Positions 1 to 10,929 of a stretch of DNA of 64,000 bases are shown in pieces (the stretch's first letter is position 1; every line of letters begins with the position of its first letter). The translations under genes and the position numbers were made by a program. Origin of the DNA: Limonium bicolor (lineage: Eukaryota; Streptophyta; Magnoliopsida; Caryophyllales; Plumbaginaceae); the NCBI GenBank assembly GCA_023374045.1, contig CM041776.1:351539636-351603635 (forward strand), read 5' to 3'. The notes beneath the pieces were generated by a model. The model saw only the letters and a list, made by a program, of their open reading frames with translations. It was not told the DNA's origin and did not search any database.

Positions 1-1189
1 AAATTCTCACTGCTCGCTCTTGCGTTGGTACCAAATCATTCTTTGATTATTCATGTATTGTTTGAATCATGCACATGAATCTTGTTTGATTGCTGCTCCT
101 TGTTTCGTCTACTGTTTTACCGTCACTCTGAGCATTCCACAGTAGATTCAAGGCAAAGGAGCCTCGCGTTCAGCCCCCTGATGTTGTTTATCCCCACTTT
201 TGTTTAACATAACTGTGCTTTGGGTTAGGCCCTAATTTCTGCCTTGTTAATGTTCCGCTCTCTCGGTTTTGGGGTATTCTGAAATTATGTTCATGTTTGT
301 GCTACTGATTATGTCTAGATTTAACTCCACTTCATGTTTATCAGTTTCATTTGTGGGTTAACAAAAAAGGAGAGTAACATTGGAATTTAATCAGTTTTGA
401 TTGGCTTCCGTGACTAAGCTGTGTATTAGGGCTGAGTAAATGACCCCTCAAGAACTAAAAGTGGTTTAGTTAAAACCGATTTGCTCAGCTCTTCATAAGA
501 ACATTTTAGTTTCAGTTCATTACTTCCGGTTTAAAAAAATGATGAAAGAGAATTGGAATAGGGTGTTTGTGTTAATTCATTTATTTCTTCATACTGTGCA
601 TGAGTCATGTTAGGCTTCAAGTATATGATTTGCCAAAGAGAGGAAGAAATTGGCTTAAGCATTCAATCGGTCCCGTGTTAATCGGTTGTCTTTCTAGTTT
701 GAATAACCCTAGATTAACTTTGCTAACTCATGATTGCTTTACAAATAAACCCGAGTTTGTCATCCGGGCCATTTTATTTTCAATTTCCATTATCTTACGA
801 TATCGTTATATGTCAGTGATCATCTTGCGGCATTTACTTTTTGGTCGGGTCCAAACATAACCATTTGTTTGGCCCAAGACCAATTTGGAGTCTGACTTTT
901 GGGTCAAGCTGGGTTAGTGTAGATCACCACCCTAGAAGCCCATAGGTTACCCATTTGTTTTTTAGAATTGATTTATCGTTTCAGGCCCACAATTTTCTGT
1001 GGGTCTCTTTAGAAAAGCCCTAGGACTTATTTACAGATGTTGCTCACATTAAGGTCGTAGTACCCGAGGGTCGTAGTACCTGTTTGTGGGCAATGCCTCT
1101 CCTAGTTAAAAAAACTTTCCAAACTATCCATAATCAAAAAATAAAATTCACAATCAATTGAAATTCCAAGAACTCTACTTCAATATCAG

Positions 1190-1800
1190 GCCCAACTCAG
1201 AGGCCCAAAATCAGGCCTAATTTCAGCCCAAAAACTTGTCCAAAAAATGACCCATTTCAAGGCCCAATTTGGCCCAAATTTTGAAGTCCATTTAAGCCCA
1301 CTTTTCAAGGCTTATTTCGACCCAAATTCCAAGGCCAAATCCTGGCCCAAGAGCTCAAATTTGGCCCAATTTTAACCCTGGTCCAATCCCGTTTCAGCCC
1401 ATAATTCAATTCATAAATCAGCCCAAAATAAAATCAATCCAAAAATCAAGTCAATCTCAATTCAAGTTCAACCCTAATTCAATTCAGTTTCAATTCAATT
1501 CCGAATTCATTCAAATTCAAAAAATCAATTCAATTCAATTCCAAATTCATTCAAATTCAGTCCCAAATTCATTCAATTCCAATTCAAATCAAAATTCATT
1601 CAATTTCAATTTAAATTCAACTCCAATTCAATTCCAATTAATTCCAATTCCAAATTAATTCCAATTCCAATTTCAAATTCGATTCCAATTCAATTTCAAC
1701 TTCAATTCCAATCAAATTCAATTCCAATCAAATTCAATTCCAATCCTTTCAATTCAATCCAATTCATAATTCCGAACTTCATAAGCCTCAAAGTCTCAAA
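1190..1800 (+). repeat. GGCCCAA-rich then AATTC-rich low-complexity tract in the Ogre-type LTR
   Basis: From about 1190 to 1400 the words GGCCCAA and CAGCCCA recur every 15-30 bases. From about 1440 to 1790 the sequence becomes a degenerate AATTCAATTCCAATTC tract. The same two blocks occur at 38400-38930 in the 3' LTR but differ by several internal deletions, as expected of slippage-prone DNA. Open reading frames across the tract, such as one at 38699-39142, are Asn/Ser-rich by-products of the repeat and are not genes. Confidence 0.75.
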
Positions 1801-1854
1801 TACCCTAAAGTCCAAGTATCATGGACTCAAATCATCCCAAAAATCCAATTATCC

Positions 1855-2070
1855 CCACACATTCGAATGTCTCACAGACCCGAGTGTCTCACAGACTTTG
1901 TCATCCCAACGATTCGAATGTCTCACAAACCTGTGCGTCTCACAGACTTCGACATCTCAAGGTTTCAAACGTCTCATAGACCCGAGCGTCTCACCGACTT
2001 CGATATCTTGTTCCTTCCACATCTCAATATCTCAATTGTCGCATAGACCTGAGCGTCTCACAGACTAACA
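1855..2070 (+). repeat. Degenerate TCTCACAGAC tandem repeat in the Ogre-type LTR
   Basis: The word TCTCACAGAC or close variants recur about six times with spacers of roughly 20-45 bases, alternating with CGAGCGTC. The counterpart at 39015-39232 has the same order with small differences. It lies about 100 bases upstream of the conserved 40-nt hairpin. Confidence 0.6.
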
Positions 2071-2170
2071 CCACAAATCTAAACTTTTAGAAACTCTAAA
2101 CTCCTTTAAATCTCAAACCCCTCAAAAGCCCTTCAAAACCTTAAAATTTCCAAAACCTATAAACCCTGAA

Positions 2171-2210
2171 CTACATAAGGTCTGATCTCAATAGGGAGTT
2201 GAGTACGTAG
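2171..2210 (+). other. Conserved 40-nt inverted-repeat element, copy 1 (5' LTR)
   Basis: The arms are CTACATA (2171-2177) with TACGTAG (2204-2210), and CTCAA (2187-2191) with TTGAG (2199-2203). One outer pair is broken here by a G-to-A change that is intact in the other two copies, consistent with CpG decay. Downstream follows a conserved GCAGCCCATCTAGGGTGCGAC block. Equivalent elements lie at 32391-32430 and 39333-39372, each exactly 40 nt. Confidence 0.6.
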
Positions 2211-2635
2211 GCAGCCCATCTAGGGTGCGACCCCATTCCAAATAAGAAACCCTTTTTCCCACTCTAAGGTGTTCTTCATACCTCTCAAAACGCTCAAACC
2301 TTCTTAAGCTCCCACAAACTTCAAACTATCAGACTCTAAGTCTTGTTCATCCTGAAATACCCCGAAATTAAATATAGGGATTAAGATTATTCTAATACAT
2401 ATTTGAGGGCCTAATAATGCCTAAGTAATTATGGTAAGGAAAAATAAGTCCAAAAGAAATGAAGAAACGCTTAAAAAGCGAAAAACGCTAAGTAAGCGTT
2501 AAATAACCATAAGAGGAGCGAGACCTCGGTTAGAGTATTATATGGATTTGTAAGGCTTAATAATGCCTAAATAATATGAGAGAACAAATCCCGAAGGAAA
2601 CAGACCTTTAAAATGGGTTAAAAGCATAAACGAAC

Positions 2636-2680
2636 CTTAAAGCGCGTTTTTCGAGGAAACCGGGAAAACGCGACTTTAAG
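2636..2680 (+). other. Long inverted repeat near the 5' end of LTR B
   Basis: CTTAAAG plus CGCGTTTT (2636-2650) is complementary to AAAACGCG (2665-2672) and CTTTAAG (2674-2680). That gives 15 pairs with one unpaired A at 2673 and a 14-base loop. A smaller inverted repeat, AACGCT and AGCGTT, lies at 2484-2500. The left arm contains CCTTAAAGC-type sequence also seen in LTR A near 11471, so it may be old shared LTR sequence. Function unknown. Confidence 0.6.
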
Positions 2681-3638
2681 AGGGTCAAATAGACTCGTAA
2701 TAATTTTGGTCAACTAAATAGTCACCAATAAATATTAGTTGGAGCTTAGAACCAATAAAATTAATTAAACGAGAAAATTCCGGAAAACGGGTACCGGTTA
2801 GTAAGAACTGTAACAACCGGGAACTGTGGGTGAGAATGCAAATAAACAAACTTGGTGTGTCCACTTTGCAAATAAAAAAATTAAAAATCTGTAGAGGAGT
2901 GTATAGGGGGACCAATTTTTCCTCCTCTCTCACACTCACATAACTCTCTCTTATTTGCTAAAGACAAAACCTATTAACTAAATAAAAAAAAAAGCAAAAC
3001 AAGACTCTCTCTCCTCACTCCCTCTTCCCCTCACGTACACACCCCCTCTATTCTCTCTTCCTCCCTCTTCTTCTACCTTGCGACACCCATGGAGAAAGGA
3101 AGAAACCCACTCAACTTCCTTCTTCTCTCCTCTCTTTGAGCACTCAAACCTTCTCCAAATCTAATAAAAATTATACCATTGCAACCCCCTTACAAAGGAG
3201 AACATCTTCATCCTTTCAAAAATCGAAAACAATCACTTTCATTTCGGTGGGTATTCTCCATTTGAAGATTCAAGCCCACCATTAGAAGCACCTTCACCTC
3301 CTTATCATCTTGAGCCGATTTTGGCTCTCTTGTTGGGCTAGGAATCTTGTTCTCTTGCTAGTCAAGAACTCCATTCATCCATTGGAAGCACTTGGTGAGT
3401 GTGAACCCCATTGGGACCGAGAACGAAGGAGAAGAAAAGAAGAAGGGGAAAGAAGAAAGAAAACTAGGAAGAACAAGGTAAAGTCTCTTACCTTGAACTA
3501 GTTTGGTATTGAGTAATGTAACAGTTTTTGGAGTAGTAAAATGAGTAATGAATTGAGTAATGAGTGGTAATTATATGGTAGTGTAATGAGGAATGATGTT
3601 GTAACAGTTTTGAAGCTTAAATGAGTTTTAAAAGCTTG

Positions 3639-4816
3639 CACTAGTGGAAAAAATGTTTTTAACCATGGTTATTTTGCCTATATACCACGGTTAGGAAACG
3701 TGGTTTATGCTCGCGTCGTATATTCACAATTGAGAGAAATGACGGTTCATAACCGTGGTTTAAAGTAAGCGAAAAAAACCACGGTTTGTCGAAACCGTCG
3801 TTTTAAGACCCCTTCTCCCGCGAGCATTCACTGACTTATACCACAGGTGGGAGTCTGAACCGTGGTATATAGTGCATTATAAATGACGGTTTTACTTAAA
3901 ACCGTGGTATAAAGTCTATAATAATCAACAATAAACCACGGTTATATGTAAAACCGTGGTTATAGTCTGTGTTTTTTCCCAGTTTGCCGGCGATTAAACG
4001 CCGCCGCCTTCAATGTAATTTCTCCGCAAACAGAAGAAATGAACAGGCCAGAACATGTTGGTTACTTGTTGGTATTAGGGTTGCTTAAAAATGAGTGAAG
4101 TTACATTATGTTCCTTGTTCGTCGGTAGGTTGCAAAATTACCGTGAAAGAGAATGAGAGAGGGCGAAGCGCCGGTTAGGGTTGCACAAAATTAGAGAGGC
4201 GCAGCATGTCCTGTTCGCCGGTTAGGTTTGCAAAAACTACAGAGGCGCAGCATGTGTTCCTTGTTTCCAGTATGGCGAAGAGCATGCATGTTCGCCGGTG
4301 GGTTGAAAAAATTACAGAGGCGCAGAAGAAGAAGAAGAAGAAGAAGGAGGAGAGAGTTGCAGAGCATCCTTGTTCGACAGTGTAGGTTGTAAAAGAGTGA
4401 GGAGAAATATATAAAAGAGAAAGAGAAAGAGCCGCGTTAATTTTCAGCGAAATTTGAATTCCCACGAGGACTATATACCACGGTTCTAACAAGGAACCGT
4501 CATTTAAAGTTTTGTGAGCACGACTAAAAACGACGGTTTTAACAAAACCGTGGTATATAGAAACCCTATATACGACGGTTCTCCAAGAACCGTGGTATAT
4601 CGACTCTGGCGTGTACTATATACCACGGTTGGCCTGAAACCCGTGGTATATAAGTAACCTATATACGACGGTTCTCCGAAAACTGTGGTATATGCACTCT
4701 GGTGTGTATTTTAAATGACGGTTGCTATCATAACCGTGGTTTATAAACTTTAAACCACGGTTTCCCATTTAACCGTGGTTTAAACACCGTCATTAAAAAT
4801 CTTTTTTCTACTAGTG
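3639..4816. mobile_element. Non-autonomous CACTA (En/Spm-type) DNA transposon
   Basis: The left end is CACTAGTGGAAAAAATG and the right end is the inverted CACTAGTAGAAAAAAGAT, flanked by the 3-bp duplication ttg (3636-3638 and 4817-4819). Length is 1178 bp, with no transposase ORF, so it depends on a transposase in trans. Both subterminal regions (about 3660-3970 and 4480-4790) hold many copies of ACCACGGTT in both orientations, mostly as closely paired inverted copies. Such arrays are the usual transposase-binding regions of CACTA elements. The middle (about 3985-4470) has a GAAGAAGAAG tract near 4322-4350 and no credible gene. Confidence 0.9.
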
Positions 4817-5401
4817 TTGGGGAAACATTGGGTAGTATGTGTATATGTGCAGGAATTTTAATGTGTGTAGTGGAGTTGAATTGTGTGTATAAGAAGTGTT
4901 GTGTAAACAGGTTGTGAGAATATGAATATGTGAGCTGACATAGTGTGTGAGCAAAGTAAGAATTATAGGGGAGACTATGTCAAATTTTGTGTAGGAATGA
5001 GAGGACTTAAGTTGTTTAAGAAGAGGAAGTATTTGGAGAGTAAAAAGGAGTGTTTTGTAGTTTGAAACAGATTTGGAAATGAGTTTGTAAATGGGATGAA
5101 ACTAGAGTGTAAGGTAATGTATTTTGGATGCTAGGAATAGCATTAGTTGAGGGAGTATTGGAGGATAAATGTTGAGGGAAAAATCTGTAGCATTAGTGTG
5201 AGGAGACTAGTATAAGTGCTGGAATGAAATGAGGAAAAAATGTGTAAGTAAATGTAAGGATTGAGTAGTAAGTTTGATGGATGAACTAAGGTGATTTAGA
5301 GGGTTTAATTAGTGCTAAATCATGTGGGGAAGTATTGGCAAAGATTGGGGAAGCAATGGGCAAAGAAAACACCCAGAAACAGATTTTAAAACTGAAGTAC
5401 T

Positions 5402-5800
5402 GGGCCGGACCGACCTTAGGACCGAACTTGCAAGGTCGGTCGGGCCCAGATTTACAAAGACGGGAAACCTTCTGGAATCGACCGGACTTGCGACCGGACA
5501 TGCAAGTTCGGTCGGACCAGAAAATTCTCCGTCTGAAACCTTCTGGAAGGACCGAACTTGCGACCGGACTTGCAAGTTCGGTCGGCCAGAAAAATTCCCG
5601 TAATGCAAGCTACTGGAACGGACCGACCTTGCGACCGGACTTGCAAGGTCGGTCAGGCAAAAAAATTTTCAAATACGAACTTACTGGAATGGACCGACCT
5701 TGGGACCGGACTTGCAAGGTCGGTCGGCCCTGAAATTTTCACACGATGTAGCCTACTGAAATGGACCGGACTTGCAAGGTCAGTCGCAAGTCCGGTCGAG
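5402..5800 (+). repeat. Tandem array of six variant hairpins in LTR B
   Basis: Six units of about 70-85 bp each contain a palindrome built on ACCGACCTTG and CAAGGTCGGT. Arms lie at 5409-5440, 5481-5512, 5551-5582, 5622-5653, 5693-5723 and 5765-5796. The left arm varies as CCGACCTTG, CCGAACTTG or CCGGACTTG, and the right arm usually changes to match (CAAGGTCGG, CAAGTTCGG, CAAGTCCGG). Spacers share the words TTCTGGAA and TACTGGAA. Short overlapping ORFs on both strands here are artefacts of the repeat. Confidence 0.75.
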
Positions 5801-6994
5801 TCAAAAAAAAATGTGTTTTAATTATATGATTATGGTAATCATATATACATATATATATGCCTATATAACATTCATTATATGTAGTAATACACCATTAATA
5901 AAGTAATAATGGTAAGAAAGTAAGTAAATGAGTAAGGAAGCATGTGTAAGAAGTAATAAGGAAAAGAATGGTTTTATAACCAAGTAAGAAAGTAATGAAG
6001 TAGTAAGTATATATTGAAAGTATCAATGAAGGAGTAAGTAGATCAATAATGGATCATTGATCATACTACTTCATGTATGTATAGGAATCAGATAGTTGAT
6101 CCTCGAAGGAACCCGGTAGTACATATACGACGGTGAACGGTATGATTTCTTCATGCCTTGTATCCTAACTTGGGTACCCCGATTTGTGTGCTTATGTGAT
6201 CACCAATAAGATAATTGCACGAATCTGACTTATATTGCACTTAATTGTGTTTGAACTACTTTGTTCTTGTTGTATCTTCTTGAACAATTAGTTTGTATAA
6301 TTCATGAAATGAATGAGTAGAAATGAGAAGTATGTGTAAGTATTGTGTACTTGTGAATTGTGTGTATGGGAATGAAGTACTGACTTCTACTAATTCCTAA
6401 CATTCTAACTCCTAACTTGAGTAATGAGTAAAATGGAATGAGTAGAAGTCCGATATAGTTTCGGCCACGCGTGAGGATAAGGAAACACAAGAGGTTGGAT
6501 CCGAATCTGGCTATAATCTTTTCCTTGGACCAATCCCCTTCAATGGGTAGCATCCTGGATTAGTGGGCCACCCTAAAGCCGGTGGTGGGATGTAGTAATC
6601 CTTGCCCGGAGGTCATACCGACTTAACTGGAAGTAAAGTATGTAAGAAGTAAGTATTGTATGTGTATTGGTCTTGACTATTGTAATCATTGACCGGAAGT
6701 AAAAGAGTATCGAACACCCGATTAACCCGGGTGTGTAATGAAGCTAACTGGACCTTTGTATGTATTGGAGAGTTGTATCTCCGTATTGCGTATTGGGTAT
6801 GTAATGAGTATGTATTGTGTATGTGTATTCTGAAAGATGGTAAGTATTGGTTGACTTGTATTGTCTTCCAAGCATGTATGGTACTGTACGTATGTATGTA
6901 TATCTTGTGTAGTATTGTAGTATCGTGAATGAAGGCATGTATATATGTATGTATGTATTGCAAAATGAATTGCATGTATTCGACCAAATGGTCG

Positions 6995-7023
6995 GCGTAC
7001 CCTCGCTAGTACGCGGGGTATGC
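6995..7023 (+). other. GCGTACCC / GGGTATGC hairpin module in LTR B
   Basis: GCGTACCC (6995-7002) pairs with GGGTATGC (7016-7023), allowing one G-T pair, about 510 bp before the 3' end of the LTR. The same module occurs twice in the partial LTR B copy, at 55354-55380 and 56138-56166, followed each time by a short CCCC/GGGG region and an ACAGGTAC or GCAGGTAC word about 60 bases later. Confidence 0.5.
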
Positions 7024-7646
7024 GGTTATCATTTAGCGAAAGCTGACCCCCTCGGGGGAACGTTTTAGTGCGCAGGTACCCGGAGCGGATTCGGTCAAGG
7101 TAAGAGACCGGTGGCGCGCCTTGCAATTAGAAGTATCTAGCTTGTGAGGAATGGGTAGCAGATTGACTCCTAGTGAGTGTGTATGAATTTGGGAGGAGTA
7201 CTGTAATGATTTTGGAACCTAGTAAACTCGGTATGCGTAGTGTATTATCTTGTACGGAATTGTGGAGTATTGTATGAATGGAGTATGGTATTGAATGGAG
7301 TTGTATCGAATGGAGCACAGTAGTATGCAACATGTAATGAGAGCATGTATTGTATTGAGTAGTACTCGGATATTCCGGTCCATCAGACCGATGCTGTATG
7401 TATAGTAGCCTTGTTAGTCACGTGGGCGGCTAACGGCATTGTATCACCCGCCGTTGAGTAAGAATGTATCCGTTGCGTGAGTACGAATGTATAAGGAGAT
7501 TGGACAGTAATGACGGTATTAGCGGTAGGGGTGTTACACATCCACTCAACCTCAGACTTTTCCAAATCTTCATTCTATACTCATCCGAATTCTCCAATTC
7601 CCTCTTCTAGGCGCAGGCTTGGCAGAAAAGCTCGCCTCATCCACTA

Positions 7647-7672
7647 TCTCTCTCTCTCTCTCTCTCTCTTCT
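7647..7672 (+). repeat. CT microsatellite in the Ogre-type LTR
   Basis: An uninterrupted run of about 11 CT units. The 3' LTR counterpart near 39620-39632 is shorter, so this is slippage since the two LTRs were identical. Confidence 0.85.
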
Positions 7673-7697
7673 CATCTTAAACATATTCTTAGTTTTT

Positions 7698-7745
7698 AAA
7701 TGAATCTCTTTAAATAAGGTTTTGAAAGAAGGCAATCCCGACAAT
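7698..7745 (+). other. Ogre-type LTR arm of a long complementarity with the leader
   Basis: Three blocks, AAATGAATCTCTT (7698-7710), AGGTTTTGAAAGAAG (7717-7731) and AATCCCGACAATT (7734-7745 plus the preceding base), are perfect reverse complements in matching order of leader blocks at 8302-8314, 8285-8299 and 8266-8278. The PBS lies in the enclosed loop. The same arm is present in the 3' LTR at 39661-39709. Confidence 0.75.
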
Positions 7746-8150
7746 TGGAGACCGAGGTTTCCTCGGGCACCAATCCGAAGTTGTGGTTGTTGCCACTTCT
7801 AAGGGGTGTAACCCAGTGCGAACCCACAACAGAATCTCTAGTATGACCAGATAAGTCCAATCCATATGCAAATCACAGAGTCAATTAACGGTTCTTAGAG
7901 CCATTCTCCTCCCTTCCTAGTTCCTTAGGTCAAACTAGGTGGCGACTCTAGTCAATTCAGCCCTTAGGGCATAAGTCCGTGTGGAGCCCATCGAGAGTGG
8001 GTGTAGTGCACACTTGCTCTCCCCCTTATGCTTTCTGGGAAAGACGGACGATTTAGTAGGTATTTGAGGGATGCCATATAACGGGTTTTCACCCTCCATA
8101 GAATGGCATTTCTAGGATCTTGGCTTTTCAGTCATACCATATTTGGATAG

Positions 8151-8169
8151 ACCCCACCCCCCCCCCCCC
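8151..8169 (+). repeat. Poly-C tract near the LTR end
   Basis: An almost pure C run lies 25 bases before the LTR end and about 30 bases before the PBS. The 3' LTR has a similar interrupted run at 40110-40128. A genomic RNA would carry this just upstream of the primer site. Confidence 0.8.
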
Positions 8170-8197
8170 TCATACCGAAAAATCACCCTCCACAGAA

Positions 8198-8215
8198 TGG
8201 CGACTCTGCTGGGGA
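8198..8215 (+). promoter_or_regulatory. Primer binding site of the Ogre-type element
   Basis: TGGCGACTCTGCTGGGGA lies three bases after the LTR end. It ends in TGG as tRNA 3'-CCA pairing requires and matches the PBS type recalled for Ogre elements (usually assigned to a tRNA-Arg). It is followed by a local inverted repeat, CTTGAGT (8219-8225) with ACTCAAG (8239-8245). It fixes this LTR as the 5' LTR and the element as + strand. Confidence 0.8.
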
Positions 8216-8265
8216 AAACTTGAGTAAGTTTTTCTCAAACTCAAGGAAGACTGAACTCCATTCAA

Positions 8266-8314
8266 AATTGTCGGGATTTCCCCACTTCTTTCAAAACCTT
8301 CAAGAGATTCATTT
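8266..8314 (+). other. Leader arm of the LTR-leader complementarity
   Basis: AATTGTCGGGATT (8266-8278), CTTCTTTCAAAACCT (8285-8299) and AAGAGATTCATTT (8302-8314) are the reverse complements of the LTR blocks at 7698-7745, separated by short internal loops (TCCCCA-type and CA-type). About 40 positions can pair without mismatch. Confidence 0.75.
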
Positions 8315-9419
8315 CGAAAGCCATTAGGTTTACTCTACTCCACACTTAGAGTGTGAATGATGAGGATAGCTAGGATGAGAGTGTGTAGCTTATACTCGAC
8401 TTTGCCTGCCATGTGTGCTTCGCTTGCTACATAATTGCGTGATTATGCTAGACTAACCTGCAGGATCCCCAGGTAGGTGGGCCCATTAGGGCCAACCTCT
8501 TCTCTCTCTTTGCTTGCACATTACCGTTTTTCTTTTGCTATTGAACTGTTAGGAATAGTCCTGATGGGGGGTGCATAGGGTAGCTTAGGAATGCATTCCT
8601 CTGTGTCACCTTGATATTTGCGGTCGGGATAAACATTGGTCCACAATTGGTTTCCCATGAGCAGATGCCCTTCGTAGTAAGGACTATGCACACGAGGCGG
8701 TATGATAGTAGTATCTACGCCTTGAAAAGGTCATGATCCTTCAACACTTACCTTTTCGAGTCAAAGCCAGCATATAGTGAACTCTAAGCCTTCAGTGTCC
8801 AGCTGCCTGGTCCCGTGTCTAAGATGGATTTATGGGTAGTCACCCCCTTGTATGCCGTCTGTCTGACCACCCTTTTGCTTTACCCTGAAGATTGCATGGG
8901 CTCAGTTCTCCATGATTCCTCTGCACCACGGGTGTCTTTAAAGCCCAATGTCGCGCTACAAATTCATAGAGGATCCCGTATACGGATACCCATACATGAC
9001 ATAGCGTAGTCAGTGAATAATTTGGACTTTAGACACACCTTATCGTGCAAATGAGGGGAGACCCGTGCCAGGCACGTACTTTCCCCAAGTTTTCCAAAAG
9101 TGAGTATGTTGTGATAATCCTCGCTGTGGCTTCGTGTGATGTATCACATCGGTATCCTGACCTTCAAAACTTAAGCACTCCGGACTTTCTTGATGACGTG
9201 CCCCATAAGCATAACAAAGATAAATCCCGAGAGATGAATAGTGAAGGAACGACAGTTCCCCCGTGGTATGGAAGCATTGATTGACCTGGAAGGTGATTAT
9301 CCCAATCATTCGCACTCAGCTCCACATAAATCAGCCGCGGTTTTCATTTTGCGCTTACATATATGTGTGACCACGTTTTAAAAATTAGCAAAAATCAGAA
9401 ATTAAATCATGTCGAATGC

Positions 9420-9780
9420 TCTAATGAAATATCTTCAAAAGTTATCCATCTCGAATGATTTCAAAAATATATAATGATTCAAATTGTTATTTCAAAGCAG
9501 TTTTCAAAACAGTTTTCAATCAAAGTCTTCCAGACAATAAACTTTACCAAACAGGTTGCAAAGACAGATTTCAAAAAGCTACTGTTTACAAATGATTTTC
9601 GAACATACTTCTCACAAATGACATTCAAAAAAAACTGTTTCAAAACAGATTTCAAAAACCTACTTTTTACAAACGAATTTCAAAACCACTTTTTTCACGA
9701 ATATTATCTCAACTTATTTTTGAAAACAATTTTCAAGTTGATTTCCATAAATATTTTTCAAAATAAATGATTTAGTCCCC
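9420..9780 (+). repeat. Degenerate TTTCAAAA-rich tract in the Ogre-type leader
   Basis: Words such as TTTCAAAAC, CAGATTTCAAAAA and ACAAATGA recur irregularly about every 20-40 bases. An ORF of 98 codons here (9474-9770) has a Phe/Lys/Asn-rich translation and is a product of the repeat. Confidence 0.5.
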
Positions 9781-10929
9781 ATGTTGTGATCCGTTATTTT
9801 TGAAGTTCAACCCACCTTCAAGAGCAGCGGTCATTATCATGGACGTACTAGTCATTTTGTGTTTTCACAAAAGTGGTGGATTTTCACATAATATTTAGTG
9901 CTCGATCATTCACTTTTCCTTTCTCAAATATCCCCCTTCCTCTCATCGGAGCAGTGAAGCAGCATGAAGATCGACTACACGGATCGAGCTGACGCACCAA
10001 CCCGTGGAGCTAGCCGCGTATGTCACCAACCGTTTAAATACAAAATCAGAGGTGTACCAACCCGGGTCAAGCGACATGAAGATTAGGAACACCTGTTCGA
10101 GTTCAAACTGTTGAAAATCAGAAGAACACCAACCTGTTCTGTTTGATCATAATACTGCCCCGTTGCAGGAGCCTAAAAACGAATGAGCAGTCGGTCAAGA
10201 GTCCGCAGACGAAGAGTAGCTGGTCAAGAGCCAATCAGGAGCCCTAGCATAAGCAGTCAGTCAGAAGCTCAAAGACGAAGCAGAAGAATTCGGGAGAAGT
10301 TTTTAAGCTCAACTCCCCCATTTAATGACTTTTAGAATTGATGTATAGGTTTTCCCTAGCATTCTTTTGTCTCTTGTCAATTTCTGAATAGACTTTGTGT
10401 ATAGGTTATACATTTCCTTTGAATTCATTTAGATCATTGTGTATAGGGTTTCCCCACTTCCTATTTTATTTGCGAATGACCAAGCATCAAAATTTCTACT
10501 GCGAAAATCCACCACTTCGGAAACACGTTTTTTCAAAACCGTTTTTCTAAAATGTAGCTTCTTTGGAAACGAGCTAATAAAAACCAACCAACAAAAAGCA
10601 TGCAACACATTCATGGCAGAAAGGAAAAGAGTTGCATGCATTCTCATTCAGTTCAAATTCATTAATCATGCATGAATCACGCTCATCTCAGGAAAATGCA
10701 TAATCACATGTTACATTTCCAACACCCCTCACACGAGCATTCATCCCATTTTTCAAGCATGCTAACATTTGTCAGATTATTCTTTCTACGGTGATGGTCG
10801 TGTTTGCAGGTGAAAAACTGCCTTTGCCTATGAGTGGCGACATGATCTTCGAAGTGATAGCAAGAAATACCGGGCATTCAAGCCTTTTTCTCATTAAGCA
10901 TACCATGTACATAGAGACCAACAACCACA

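Larger units (their letters stand above)
2353..7538 (+). mobile_element. Solo LTR, family B (chromovirus-like), split by a CACTA element
   Basis: It begins TGAAATACCCCG and ends GGGGTGTTACA, and is flanked by the perfect 5-bp duplication catcc (2348-2352 and 7539-7543). The unoccupied site is in the window: the 3' Ogre-type LTR reads through with a single catcc near 39512. No PBS, coding region or second LTR is present, so this is a solo LTR left by LTR-LTR recombination. Without the nested CACTA element and its duplication it is about 4.0 kb. The ends resemble those of Tekay/Del-type chromoviruses, but with no coding part the lineage is inferred. A second partial copy is at 54264-56735. Confidence 0.88.
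1..8194 (+). mobile_element. 5' LTR of Ogre/Tat-type retrotransposon (left end outside window)
   Basis: Direct copy of 37220-40151: base 1 aligns with 37220 and both copies end in CACCCTCCACA. The right end at 8194 is followed three bases later by a primer binding site. About 2.1 kb of this LTR (the counterpart of 35081-37219) must lie left of the window. Bases 2353-7543 are a later insertion and absent from the 3' LTR; the remaining about 3.0 kb is collinear with the 3' LTR and shows scattered substitutions. It holds GGCCCAA-rich DNA, AATTC-rich low-complexity DNA, a TCTCACAGAC repeat, a CT microsatellite and a poly-C tract. Assignment to the Ogre/Tat group rests on the very long LTR, the PBS type and the tandem repeats near the 3' end. 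Confidence 0.85.

Noticed and set aside
4175..4492. 105-codon - strand ORF inside the CACTA element
   Set aside because: It is driven by the GAAGAAGAAG tract and has no transposase motif.
5286..5821. Several overlapping ORFs on both strands around 5300-5820
   Set aside because: All are products of the palindromic hairpin array, which stays open in several frames because of its repeat length.
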